Shown piece after piece: positions 16,985 through 26,463 of a stretch of DNA of 64,000 bases. The position numbers were made by a program, and so were the translations under genes. How positions within the stretch are numbered: position 1 is the first letter of the stretch; every line of letters begins with the position of its first letter. Source of the DNA: Pseudogulbenkiania sp. MAI-1 (lineage in GTDB: Bacteria > Pseudomonadota > Gammaproteobacteria > Burkholderiales > Chromobacteriaceae); the NCBI RefSeq assembly GCF_000527175.1, contig NZ_AZUR01000001.1, positions 1,960,501-2,024,500 of the forward strand. The letters are read 5' to 3'. The notes beneath the pieces were generated by a model, which was not told where the DNA came from, did not search any database, and saw only the letters and a program-made list of their open reading frames with translations.

Positions 16985-18025
16985 TTATATTGCCGCGTAA
17001 GTTGCATGTGGGTGCCGAAAGTATGACCGGATGCGTTCCGGCAATTGGGCGATGCGATTCATGATCCGCATCGCCTTTTCCATGAGATCCAAGTCGTTAC
17101 GACTGGCTGGTTCCAGGCGCAGCGATGTCTTGAAGTCATGATTCAGGTATTCGTCCGGATTGGACTCCGGTGCATAAGGCGGCAGGTAGAACAGCTCGAT
17201 CTTGTCCTTCCTCGGTTCGACCCAAGCACGGACAAGCTTGGCGTGATGGACCCGCAAGTTATCGACAATCAGGAACACCTTGCCGGGGGCGCCGTCGATC
17301 AGTCGCGCGAGAAACTCGATAAAGCGTTCCGCATTGATCGTACCTTCGACGATCTGGAACGCAATCTCACCCCGGTTGGTGATGGCCGAGATCATCGACA
17401 GCTTGGGCCAGCGCGCCGACGCCTCCAACACCGGCGTGCGTCCGGCTGGGGCAAAGCCGCGCACCCAGTTCGTGTCTTCCTTGACCGCCGTCTCATCGGC
17501 CCAGTAGATCAGCGCCCCTTCCACCTTGGCGCGCGCAGCGATGGCGGGATACTGCTCGCGCAGCCAAGCCTGGACCAACTCGCTTCGTTGTTCAATCGCT
17601 TTCTTTACTGGCCTCTGTGCGGTATAGCCCCAGCGCTGCAGATATTTGCCGACGAGGCGATCGGATAATTGCAGGCCGAACTGAATTTCCACCAAAGCCT
17701 GGATCGCACGCCGGGTCCACAGTGCAAAGGGCAGGCTCAGTTGCTCGGGAACGGCGCCGACGATGCGCTGGCGCACCCAGACCTCCTGTGCCATCGTCAA
17801 TTTGCGGCAGGCGCCATGGGGGCGCCCACGCGGTTTCTCGACCAGCGCCCCGGCCCCTTCTGCACGCGCCACTCTCAACCATTTCTGTACGGTACGTACA
17901 TGCACCCCGGCGATCTTCGCCAGTTCAACACCGTTCATACCCGATTGCGTGCGCAAACGCAGCACCATCTTGCGCAACGTTTCGCGTCCCTCGGAACCCA
18001 GCTTGCGTGCATCGATCTTGTCCAT
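16985..18025 (-). CDS. IS630-family transposase
   Basis: 346 aa, full length. An N-terminal helix-turn-helix region includes MNGVELAKIAGVHVRTVQKWL (about residues 34-54). It is followed by a DDE superfamily endonuclease core with the first Asp in YWADETAV, the second in LIVDNLRVHH and the Glu in APESNPDEYLNHD. All three catalytic acidic residues are present, so the enzyme should be active. The stop lies only a few bases from the left end of the element. Confidence 0.93.
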   Translation of the reverse strand: MDKIDARKLGSEGRETLRKMVLRLRTQSGMNGVELAKIAGVHVRTVQKWLRVARAEGAGALVEKPRGRPHGACRKLTMAQEVWVRQRIVGAVPEQLSLPFALWTRRAIQALVEIQFGLQLSDRLVGKYLQRWGYTAQRPVKKAIEQRSELVQAWLREQYPAIAARAKVEGALIYWADETAVKEDTNWVRGFAPAGRTPVLEASARWPKLSMISAITNRGEIAFQIVEGTINAERFIEFLARLIDGAPGKVFLIVDNLRVHHAKLVRAWVEPRKDKIELFYLPPYAPESNPDEYLNHDFKTSLRLEPASRNDLDLMEKAMRIMNRIAQLPERIRSYFRHPHATYAAI

Positions 18026-18049
18026 GCAAACATGATACCATGACAGCCA

Positions 18050-18067
18050 ATTTAAGGGCCGGGTTAA
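18050..18067 (-). repeat. IS630 right terminal inverted repeat
   Basis: 18 bp, perfect complement of 16963-16980, followed by the TA duplication at 18068-18069. Confidence 0.93.
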
Positions 18068-18078
18068 TAGTACGACTG

Positions 18079-18279
18079 CTAGCTGATGGACTCGGTCAGC
18101 GGTTCAAGCAGGCACACCCGGTTGCGGCCCTCGTGCTTGGCGGTATAGAGCACTATGTCATCTGGCAGTGCAGACATGTCCCGAGCCGCCGCCGCAGGCG
18201 GCGCACGCTGCACGGCTAGTTCGTGTAACCAGACCAAGAAATTTTTCAGTGCATCGGCATGAAAATTGCGTCTGTGGTC
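18079..18279 (-). pseudogene. Remnant of a GGDEF (diguanylate cyclase) gene, C-terminus only
   Basis: Reading leftwards, an open frame without a usable start encodes LPDDIVLYTAKHEGRNRV, then CLLEPLTESIS and a TAG stop at 18079-18081. The segment LYTAKHEGRNRV is the standard C-terminal signature of GGDEF domains (ALYxAKxxGRNRV). The sequence before it does not look like GGDEF, and the frame closes at about 18280. It is a decayed gene that faced urtE before the IS insertion. The rest of the stretch to ureD (18280-18316) shows nothing else. Confidence 0.7.
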
Positions 18280-18316
18280 TTACTGGTCTTACCAGTTTGA
18301 ACGCTGCTTGATTGAA

Positions 18317-19183
18317 ATGAATATGGAACGAGCCCCTGCTGCCTTGTCATCGCTATTGCCCGCCAGCCTGTCGGCCGGCTGGCATGCGGCACTGGAATTG
18401 GGTTATGCCGTGGATCACGGCTGCACGATTCCGGTGCATCGCCGTCATGTCGGCCCGTTAAGAGTGCAAAAGCACTTCATCGATGCCTCAGGCGTTTGCC
18501 AGCACATCATCGTGCATCCGCCCGGCGGCATCGCCGGCGGCGATAAGCTGCACATCGACGTCACGCTGGAAGAGGGGGCCGACGTGCTGATCACCAGCCC
18601 CGGCGCGGCCAAGTGGTACGACGGCTTCGGTCGACCCGCCAACCAGTCGGTCACGCTCACCTTGGCCAACGGTGCCCGGCTGGAATGGCTGCCACTGGAA
18701 ACCATCCTCTACGCCGGTGCGGACGTGCGGCTGGAAAGCCGCATCCGGCTCGCGGGCGATGCCTGCCTGCTGTACGGCGACGTGGTCTGCCTCGGCCGCC
18801 CTGCCTGCGGCGAGCGCTTCGACCGCGGTCAATGGCGTCAGCTCGCCGAGATCGAGCGCGATGGCCGGCTGATCTGGTGCGAGCACGCCGTGCTGCCCGG
18901 CGCCAGCCCCTTGCTCGCCTCGCCGGTGGGGCTCGCCGGTCACAGCGTGGTCGCCACCCTGGTCTGGGCCGGCCCGGCCTTGCCCGACGAACTGCACCAA
19001 GCCGCGCTGGAGGTCGCCACCACGGGCCGCGCCGCCGCCACACAACTGCCCGAAGTCTGGCTGGCACGCTTCATCGGCGACTCGGCCGAGGCGGCCCACC
19101 ACTGGCTACGCCAGCTGCGCGCCTTGCTCCACCCCTTCACCCACGGCCGCCAGGCGCAATCCCCGCGCATCTGGGCGACCTGA
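18317..19183 (+). CDS. ureD: Urease accessory protein UreD
   Basis: 288 aa if begun at the ATG at 18317 (a second ATG follows at 18323; neither has a strong ribosome site). Typical UreD (UreH) sequence: HIIVHPPGGIAGGDKLHIDVTL near residues 60-81 and TSPGAAKWYDGFGR after it. UreD forms the scaffold that receives UreF and UreG and helps deliver nickel and CO2 to apo-urease in the cytoplasm. It is the first gene of the ureD-A-(GNAT)-B-C-E-F-G-J operon, with ureA 18 bp downstream. No promoter was recognised in the short region left between the IS and the gene. Confidence 0.92.
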   Translation: MNMERAPAALSSLLPASLSAGWHAALELGYAVDHGCTIPVHRRHVGPLRVQKHFIDASGVCQHIIVHPPGGIAGGDKLHIDVTLEEGADVLITSPGAAKWYDGFGRPANQSVTLTLANGARLEWLPLETILYAGADVRLESRIRLAGDACLLYGDVVCLGRPACGERFDRGQWRQLAEIERDGRLIWCEHAVLPGASPLLASPVGLAGHSVVATLVWAGPALPDELHQAALEVATTGRAAATQLPEVWLARFIGDSAEAAHHWLRQLRALLHPFTHGRQAQSPRIWAT

Positions 19184-19201
19184 ACCGAAACGGAAAACAA
19201 C

Positions 19202-19504
19202 ATGGAACTGACCCCCCGCGAGAAGGACAAGCTGCTGATCTTCACCGCCGGCCTGCTGGCCGAGCGGCGCCGCGCGCGCGGCCTCAAGCTCAACTACCCG
19301 GAGGCGGTGGCCTTCATCAGCGCCGCCATCATGGAAGGCGCGCGCGACGGCAAGACCGTGGCCGAGCTGATGCACTACGGTACCACCTTGCTCCGCCGCG
19401 ACGAGGTGATGGAAGGCGTGCCGGAGATGATCGGCGAAATCCAGGTCGAGGCGACCTTTCCCGACGGCACCAAGCTCGTTACCGTCCATCAACCCATCGT
19501 GTGA
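19202..19504 (+). CDS. ureA: Urease gamma subunit UreA
   Basis: 100 aa, standard length. Highly conserved: MELTPREKDKLLIFTAGLLA at the start, and GKTVAELMHYG and MIGEIQVEATFPDGTKLVTV later. It is a structural subunit of the UreABC trimer of heterotrimers. Unusually, the next gene is not ureB but a GNAT acetyltransferase 7 bp downstream. Confidence 0.96.
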   Translation: MELTPREKDKLLIFTAGLLAERRRARGLKLNYPEAVAFISAAIMEGARDGKTVAELMHYGTTLLRRDEVMEGVPEMIGEIQVEATFPDGTKLVTVHQPIV

Positions 19505-19511
19505 GGTCGCC

Positions 19512-20042
19512 ATGGACATCTTGCTACTCGACTCCGCCGGCTTCGACAAGCACCGGGACGGGCTGGTGACGCTACTGGGCGATGCCGTGCAGCACGGCGC
19601 TTCAGTCGGCTTTCTCTGGCCTCTGGACGAAGCGACGGCCGGAGCTTATGTCGATGGCTTGCGAGCATCGATCGACGAGGGCGCGCGACTCCTCTGGGTG
19701 GCCCTGCGGGACGGGCACCTGGTCGGCTCCGTCCAGCTCGAACTGTGCCTGCGGGAAAACGGCCGCAATCGGGCCGAAGTGCAAAAACTGCTGGTGCTGA
19801 ACGATGCCCGGCGCGGCGGCATCGCCCGCCAGCTGATGAGCACGCTGGAGACACGGGCGCGGGAACTGGAACGGGGGCTGTTGTACCTCGACACCGAGGC
19901 GGGTTCGCCGGCCGAGGATTTCTACCGCGCACTGGGCTATCACTACGCCGGCGGCTTGCCCGATTACGCCTGTGGGCCCGCCGGCCACTACCGCCCCAAC
20001 GCGATCTACTACAAGACTTTATTCAACAGGGGAGCCGCATGA
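19512..20042 (+). CDS. GNAT-family N-acetyltransferase embedded in the urease operon
   Basis: 176 aa single GNAT domain. The acetyl-CoA-binding motif A is recognisable in VQKLLVLNDARRGGIARQLM (about residues 92-111; R/Q-x-x-G-x-G/A variant RRGGIA). The C-terminal strand is AEDFYRALGYHYAGGLPDYA. It starts 7 bp after ureA, and its TGA overlaps the ureB ATG (ATGA at 20039-20042), so it is translated as part of the operon. The substrate is unknown. Possible roles are acetylation of urease or an accessory protein, of a small amine, or an independent detoxification function. Composition matches its neighbours, so the insertion is probably not recent. Confidence 0.85.
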   Translation: MDILLLDSAGFDKHRDGLVTLLGDAVQHGASVGFLWPLDEATAGAYVDGLRASIDEGARLLWVALRDGHLVGSVQLELCLRENGRNRAEVQKLLVLNDARRGGIARQLMSTLETRARELERGLLYLDTEAGSPAEDFYRALGYHYAGGLPDYACGPAGHYRPNAIYYKTLFNRGAA

Positions 20043-20340
20043 TTCCCGGACAACTCCTCGCCGCCCCCGGCGAGATCGAGCTCAACGTCGGCCGCCGCAC
20101 GCTCACGCTGACCGTGGCCAACACCGGCGACCGCCCGATCCAGGTCGGCTCGCACTACCACTTCGCCGAAACCAACGACGCGCTCGCCTTCGACCGAGAA
20201 GCTGCACGCGGCTTTCGCCTCAACATCCCGGCCGGCACCGCGGTGCGCTTCGAGCCGGGCCAGACGCGCACCGTCGAGCTGGTGGGGCTGGCCGGCGAGC
20301 GCGAGGTGTACGGCTTCCAGGGCAAGGTGATGGGGAGACT

Positions 20341-20344
<4 letters not shown>
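20039..20344 (+). CDS. ureB: Urease beta subunit UreB
   Basis: 101 aa: begins MIPGQLLAAPGEIELNVGR, then TVANTGDRPIQVGSHYHF and GREVYGF-like EREVYGFQGKVMG at the end. It is a structural subunit of the urease complex. The start codon overlaps the GNAT stop and its own stop overlaps the ureC start (ATGA at 20341-20344), so stoichiometric synthesis with UreC is likely. Confidence 0.95.
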
Positions 20345-22041
<1,697 letters not shown>

Positions 22042-22058
22042 TAGAAGAGAGACTGATC

Positions 22059-22556
22059 ATGCTGGTGATTACCCGACGAGCCGACGACCCCAGCCACTGG
22101 GATGCCGAGCTCGTCATGACCTTCGAACTGCGCAGCAAGAGCCGGCTGCGCACCACCGCGAGCAGCGGCGAGGACGTCGGCCTGTTCCTGGAAGCCGGCC
22201 AGCCGCTGCGCCACGGCGAAGTGCTGCAGGCCGAAGACGGCCGCCGCGTGCGCGTCGCCGCCGCCCCAGAAGCATTGCTGCACGTCAGCTGCGCCAACCC
22301 GCGAGAACTGTGCCGCGCCGCTTATCATCTCGGCAACCGCCACGTCCACCTCGAAGTGGGCGAGGGCTGGCTGCGCCTGCTGGACGACGAGGTGCTGGCG
22401 CAAATGCTGCTGCAACTGGGCGCTCAGGTCGAACGCCTCTCGGCGCCGTTCAACCCCGAGCACGGTGCCTACGGTGGCGGCCATCACCACTCGCACGGCA
22501 AGGAGGCCGCCTTCCAGTACGCCCCCAAGCTGCACCAGTACGGGTCCGGCGCATGA
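22059..22556 (+). CDS. ureE: Urease accessory protein UreE (nickel metallochaperone)
   Basis: 165 aa from the ATG at 22059. The N-terminal peptide-binding domain contains TFELRSKSRLRTTASSGEDVGLFL. The central metal-binding domain contains CRAAYHLGNRHVHLEVG, and the tail is His-rich (GGGHHHSHGKEA). It delivers nickel to the UreDFG-urease complex. The stop overlaps the ureF start (ATGA at 22553-22556). Confidence 0.94.
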   Translation: MLVITRRADDPSHWDAELVMTFELRSKSRLRTTASSGEDVGLFLEAGQPLRHGEVLQAEDGRRVRVAAAPEALLHVSCANPRELCRAAYHLGNRHVHLEVGEGWLRLLDDEVLAQMLLQLGAQVERLSAPFNPEHGAYGGGHHHSHGKEAAFQYAPKLHQYGSGA

Positions 22557-23236
22557 ACGGCGGCATGGCACAGCTGCAGCTCCTGCGCCTGGCGAGCCCC
22601 GGGCTGCCGATCGGTGCCTACAGCTACTCACAGGGCCTGGAAAGCGCGCTTGACCTCGGGCTCGTGACGGATGCCACTAGCGCCCGCCAGTGGCTCCACG
22701 ACGTGCTGCACGGGCCGCTCAGCCGCTTCGAGGCAGCACTGTTGGCGCAAGCCTGCCGTGCGCTGGCTGCCGGCGACGAGGCACGGCTTGTCGCCATCAA
22801 CCAGCGTCTGTTGGCGAGCCGCGACAGCCGCGAACTACGGCAGGAAGCCGAGCAGATGGGCTACTCGCTGCGCCAGCTGCTCGCCGCGTTGCCGGAAAGC
22901 CGCCGCCATCCGTGGCCTGCCAGCCTGGGCAACGCCCCCGTGGCGGTGCCGGTGGCCTGGGCGGTGGCGGCACGCGCGCTGGATCTCACCGAAGAGGCGG
23001 CTGTGAGCGGTTACCTGTGGGGCTGGCTGGAAAACCAGGTCATGGTGCTGCTCAAGGCGATGCCGATGGGACAGACCGCTGGCCAGCAGCTGCTATCGGC
23101 CCTGTTGCCCGAACTCGCCATCGCTGTCGACACCGCGCGTGGCTTGCCCGAAGACGAACTGAGCAACTTCGCCCCGGGCTTGGCCTGGGTGGCGATGAAA
23201 CACGAAACGCAATACAGCCGGCTGTTCCGGTCTTGA
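22553..23236 (+). CDS. ureF: Urease accessory protein UreF
   Basis: 227 aa, all-helical. The family opening motif LASPGLPIGAYSYSQGLE lies near residues 11-28, and PMGQTAGQQLL is near the end. UreF bridges UreD and UreG and gates GTP-dependent nickel insertion. It overlaps ureE by 4 bp. An 85-bp gap with a dispersed hairpin repeat separates it from ureG. Confidence 0.94.
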   Translation: MNGGMAQLQLLRLASPGLPIGAYSYSQGLESALDLGLVTDATSARQWLHDVLHGPLSRFEAALLAQACRALAAGDEARLVAINQRLLASRDSRELRQEAEQMGYSLRQLLAALPESRRHPWPASLGNAPVAVPVAWAVAARALDLTEEAAVSGYLWGWLENQVMVLLKAMPMGQTAGQQLLSALLPELAIAVDTARGLPEDELSNFAPGLAWVAMKHETQYSRLFRS

Positions 23237-23256
23237 GAACCTGCCTAGTCATGAAC

Positions 23257-23287
23257 GTAGGATGGGTGAAGCGCAGCGAAACCCATC
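23257..23287. repeat. Dispersed hairpin repeat GTAGGATGGGT...ACCCATC, copy 1 (ureF-ureG gap)
   Basis: GTAGGATGGGTGAAGCGCAG followed by CGAAACCCATC; the arms GATGGGT and ACCCATC flank a GC-rich centre. A second copy with two substitutions is at 34254-34284. Its site inside the urease operon suggests a mobile REP-like unit. Confidence 0.75.
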
Positions 23288-23321
23288 GCTGAACAGTTGG
23301 ATAAACCCTGAGGAGAGCATC

Positions 23322-23957
23322 ATGCAAAAAGCCCCGCTGCGCGTCGGGATCGGCGGACCGGTCGGTTCCGGCAAGACCCATCTCACCTGGGCGCTGTGCA
23401 AGGCGCTACGCGATATCTATAATGTCGCCGCCGTCACCAATGACATCTACACCCAGGAAGACGCGCAATTCCTGGTCAAGAATGAAGCGCTGTCACCCGA
23501 CCGCATCATCGGCGTGGAAACCGGCGGCTGCCCGCACACTGCGATCCGCGAAGACGCCTCGATCAACCTCGAAGCCGTGGCGCGGCTCAATGCCCGCCAC
23601 CCCGGCCTAGACGTGATCTTCATCGAAAGCGGCGGCGACAACCTGGCCGCCACCTTCAGCCCGGAACTGTCCGACCTGACGATCTACGTCATCGACGTCT
23701 CGGCCGGCGACAAGATTCCGCGCAAGGGCGGGCCGGGCATCTGCAAGTCAGATCTCTTGGTGATCAACAAGATCGACCTGGCGCCGCTGGTCGGCGCCTC
23801 GCTCGACGTGATGGACCGGGACGCCAAGAAGATGCGCGGCGAGCGGCCGTTCGTGTTTTCCAATCTCAAGAGCGGGCAGGGACTGCAGGACATCATCCGC
23901 TTCATCGAAGACAAAGGCATGTTGACACTTAACAAGGAAGGAATCACCCATGCGTAA
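23322..23957 (+). CDS. ureG: Urease accessory protein UreG (GTPase)
   Basis: 211 aa SIMIBI-class GTPase. P-loop VGIGGPVGSGKT; metal-binding CPH motif in ETGGCPHTAIREDAS; switch region FIESGGDNL; guanine specificity NKID in LVINKIDLAPL. It provides GTP-driven nickel transfer to urease. AGGAGAG precedes the ATG. The stop overlaps the following ureJ gene by 8 bp. Confidence 0.95.
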   Translation: MQKAPLRVGIGGPVGSGKTHLTWALCKALRDIYNVAAVTNDIYTQEDAQFLVKNEALSPDRIIGVETGGCPHTAIREDASINLEAVARLNARHPGLDVIFIESGGDNLAATFSPELSDLTIYVIDVSAGDKIPRKGGPGICKSDLLVINKIDLAPLVGASLDVMDRDAKKMRGERPFVFSNLKSGQGLQDIIRFIEDKGMLTLNKEGITHA

Positions 23958-24534
23958 ACACACCCTGATCCCGGCAGCGCTGCTGCTGGCCCTGAGCGCC
24001 GCCGCCCAGGCTCACCCCGGTCACGGCGTCAGCGGCCTGGAAAGCGGCCTCGTCCACCCGTTCTCGGGCCTGGACCACCTGCTGACGATGCTGGCCGTCG
24101 GTCTCTGGTCGTGGCAGATGGGCGGCTCCGCACGCTGGCAAGGCCCGCTGACCTTCATGCTGATGCTGGCCGTGGGCGGTGCGCTGAGCTGGGCCGGCTT
24201 TGCCGTGCCGGGTCTGGAAACCGGCATCGCCGCCTCGGTGGTGGCCACCGGCATGCTGATCGCCTTCGCCATGCAGCCCGGCCGCCTCGCCGCGCTCGCC
24301 GTGATCGGCGCCTTCGCCGTGCTGCACGGCATGGCGCACGGCCTGGAAATGCCGGGCAATGCCTCGGGTCTGACTTACGCCGCCGGCTTCGTGCTGGCCT
24401 CCGGCCTGCTGCACGCTGCCGGTCTGCTGCTGGGTGCGGGCCAAGCCCGCGTACGTGCCAGCCGCCTCTTGGTGCGCGGTGCCGGCGTAGCGATCTCGGC
24501 CACCGGTGTGGCCCTGCTGGGCGGTTGGGTCTGA
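23950..24534 (+). CDS. ureJ: HupE/UreJ-family nickel transporter
   Basis: 194 aa. A signal-like first segment ends in AAQAHPGH, and then about six hydrophobic segments carry the family motifs HPGHGVSGLESGLVHPFSGLDHLL and HGMAHGLEMPG. The histidines of these motifs are thought to bind nickel. It probably supplies nickel for urease across the inner membrane. The start overlaps the ureG 3' end, and the operon is closed by a terminator just downstream. Confidence 0.9.
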   Translation: MRKHTLIPAALLLALSAAAQAHPGHGVSGLESGLVHPFSGLDHLLTMLAVGLWSWQMGGSARWQGPLTFMLMLAVGGALSWAGFAVPGLETGIAASVVATGMLIAFAMQPGRLAALAVIGAFAVLHGMAHGLEMPGNASGLTYAAGFVLASGLLHAAGLLLGAGQARVRASRLLVRGAGVAISATGVALLGGWV

Positions 24535-24557
24535 GTCCACATCATCCGATGCGACAG

Positions 24558-24582
24558 AACGCCCCTTCGTGGGGCGTTTTTT
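24558..24582 (+). terminator. Intrinsic terminator of the urease operon
   Basis: Perfect 8-bp stem AACGCCCC-ttcgt-GGGGCGTT followed by a further four T residues, 24 bp after the ureJ stop. Confidence 0.92.
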
Positions 24583-24605
24583 ACGCCTGTTGATGGCCTG
24601 AGGAA

Positions 24606-24647
24606 CAAACTATTGGCCCAACCGCGGCAATCTGGGACAATAGATTG
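24606..24647. promoter_or_regulatory. hip operator 1 (distal palindrome)
   Basis: Arms CAAACTATTGGCCCA (24606-24620) and TGGGACAATAGATTG (24633-24647) are an imperfect inverted repeat with arm starts 27 bp apart. The same arm consensus and the same 27-bp spacing recur 121 bp downstream next to hipB. It is a candidate HipB site. Confidence 0.65.
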
Positions 24648-24726
24648 ATCCACGTGTTTTCCGGGTAAGGCTCTTCCAATCAATGGCCGGATGTGGTGCC
24701 GTATCGTCGCCATACATGGAAAAGAC

Positions 24727-24768
24727 CAACCTATTAGTCCATAATGGGTCAATTGGACCAATAGGTTG
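24727..24768. promoter_or_regulatory. hip operator 2 (proximal palindrome)
   Basis: Arms CAACCTATTAGTCCA (24727-24741) and TGGACCAATAGGTTG (24754-24768) match at 14 of 15 positions as an inverted repeat. It ends 6 bp before the hipB ATG, so bound repressor would cover the translation start region and probably the promoter. All four arms fit CAAnCTATTnnnCCA. Confidence 0.75.
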
Positions 24769-24774
24769 AACTCC

Positions 24775-25065
24775 ATGCCAAAACGTAACCTGCTCAAGCT
24801 GAGTCCGTTACCGATAGAGGCCCAGTTCGCTCTGGAAGCCCTGGGCGAGCGCATCACCCGTGCCCGAAAGGAACGCCGTCTCTCGCAGCGGGAAGTCGCC
24901 GAGATGCTCGGCATCTCCAAGACCACCTACGTCTCCATCGAGCACGGCCGCGATTCGGCGCAGATCGGGCACTACGCCCGGGCGGTCTGGCTGTTGGACG
25001 TGCCCGGCACCTTCCTGCCGGTGCCGGAAGACGGTGTCCTCGCGTTGGAGCGGGGGAGGTCATGA
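24775..25065 (+). CDS. hipB: HipB-like antitoxin (XRE-family repressor)
   Basis: 96 aa from the ATG at 24775; a TTG at 24766 in the same frame lies inside the operator. The helix-turn-helix is clear: RITRARKERRLSQREVAEML followed by GISKTTYVSIEHGRDSAQIG (about residues 26-65). HipB proteins bind operator DNA and their partner kinase HipA, neutralising it. The stop overlaps the hipA start (ATGA at 25062-25065), the usual arrangement. Two palindromic operators lie upstream. Confidence 0.87.
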   Translation: MPKRNLLKLSPLPIEAQFALEALGERITRARKERRLSQREVAEMLGISKTTYVSIEHGRDSAQIGHYARAVWLLDVPGTFLPVPEDGVLALERGRS

Positions 25066-26366
25066 GCGACGCGCCGGTTCATATCTGGTTGCCGGATCAG
25101 GCCGCCTCCACGTTGGCAGGAACGTTCACGCTGGATGCCAAGGTCTCTCGGTTTCACTACGACGACGGCTACCGCGAGCAAGGCTGCCCCTCGCTGGCGC
25201 CTGACATGCCGGTCAGCAAGGTCTCCCACAAGATCGCCGGCAAGGACCCGATTTTTCCGATCATGCTCGACACGGGGCCCGACGATTGGGGGCACATGCT
25301 GCTCGAACGCCGCCTGGAAAGAGAAGTATCGCGCCTCGACGCCCTGACCCTGGGGCCGGCCGATGGAGCAGGCAACATCGTGCTCGGTCACCTGACGCCG
25401 GAACGCTTCGAGACGATGTCGCTCGAAGCGTTCGAGGCCGTGCTGGCGGACCTGCCGGACGCGCAGGACCCCGCCAGCCAGCGGCATCGGGAGCGCGTCA
25501 TGCAGTCCGTGTTCCAGGGCACCAGTCTGGGCGGCGCCAAACCGAAACTGACCCTGGAGCGGGACGGCGTGCAATACATCGCCAAGTTTCCCGAGCGCGG
25601 CGATGATCCCTTCCTGCCCCAACTGGAACTGGCCATGCTGCGCATGGCGCGCGACTGCGGCATCGATGCCTGCAAGGCGGAAGTGATCGAGCCGACGCCG
25701 CATCGTTATGCGCTGCTGGTCAAACGCTTCGACCGCCACGCACTGGGAGCGGGATTTGCCCGCACCGGGTATGTCAGCGCCTGGTCGGTTGCTCGCCTGG
25801 ATCAGCATCAGGAGAAGAGGGAAGACCAGGCCCTATTGGCCACCCAAGGCTTTACCCCCACCATGTATGCGCGAAGCTACGTGGCGCTGGCCAACCACAT
25901 GATGCGCTGGTGTGGCGGCACCGAGCGCTACCGCGCCAACCTTCGCGAACTTTGGCGGAGGATCGTATTCAACTCCCTGATCCGCAACACCGACGACCAC
26001 CCGCGCAACCACGGCCTGCTATGCGGCAGCATGGAGCCGCATCAATGGTCCCTGTCCCCGGCCTTCGACATGGTGGCGCAGCGCTCCGCCGGCATCGTGC
26101 CGGGCCATGCCATGGGCTATCTGTTCGAAGAACCCCGGCGGGGCAGAAAGCTTGCGCAGCGCCGGCTCGTCACCGCCTCCAGTCGGGTAGACCTGCTTCT
26201 GGCCGCGACGCTGCACTATGGCTATGAATCGCCCGAGGCGGAAACCACGTTCGAAGAAATGCGCGCGCTGGTGCGGGGCCGGTGGCGGGAGTACCTGGTG
26301 GAGGCCGGCATGCCGGCCGACGAAACCGAGCGCTACGCGAAAACGCTGGGGCAGGATTTCGATTGA
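25062..26366 (+). CDS. hipA: HipA-like serine/threonine kinase toxin
   Basis: 434 aa, normal HipA length. An N-terminal HipA_N domain comes first, then the Gly-rich/Ser loop QGTSLGGAKPKL (about residues 152-163) and an ATP-site lysine in YIAKFPERGDD. The catalytic segment is RNTDDHPRNHGLL (Asp311, Asn316) and the metal-binding Asp336 lies in LSPAFDMV. E. coli HipA phosphorylates glutamyl-tRNA synthetase and induces dormancy; related kinases hit other targets, so the substrate here is unknown. All catalytic residues are present. It is translated coupled to hipB. Confidence 0.88.
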   Translation: MSDAPVHIWLPDQAASTLAGTFTLDAKVSRFHYDDGYREQGCPSLAPDMPVSKVSHKIAGKDPIFPIMLDTGPDDWGHMLLERRLEREVSRLDALTLGPADGAGNIVLGHLTPERFETMSLEAFEAVLADLPDAQDPASQRHRERVMQSVFQGTSLGGAKPKLTLERDGVQYIAKFPERGDDPFLPQLELAMLRMARDCGIDACKAEVIEPTPHRYALLVKRFDRHALGAGFARTGYVSAWSVARLDQHQEKREDQALLATQGFTPTMYARSYVALANHMMRWCGGTERYRANLRELWRRIVFNSLIRNTDDHPRNHGLLCGSMEPHQWSLSPAFDMVAQRSAGIVPGHAMGYLFEEPRRGRKLAQRRLVTASSRVDLLLAATLHYGYESPEAETTFEEMRALVRGRWREYLVEAGMPADETERYAKTLGQDFD

Positions 26367-26463
26367 TTGTCGGGCTGCGCGAGCTGGAGGGAGTGGCCTG
26401 CCTGACGATTGCTCTACCGCCACTCGTCGCCATCGGCCCTTTCTGCAACATGACGGCGGTTTA

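Larger units (their letters stand above)
16963..18067 (-). mobile_element. Complete IS630-family insertion sequence, 1105 bp
   Basis: Bounded by perfect 18-bp terminal inverted repeats (TTAACCCGGCCCTTAAAT at 16963-16980 and its complement at 18050-18067) and flanked by the TA target duplication (16961-16962 and 18068-18069) expected of IS630/Tc1 elements. It carries one intact transposase gene on the minus strand. Perfect ends and an undamaged ORF suggest a recent arrival. It separates urtABCDE from the urease genes. Confidence 0.95.

Noticed and set aside
23237..23321. Interruption between ureF and ureG read as a broken gene
   Set aside because: Both genes are full length; the gap is explained by the dispersed hairpin repeat.
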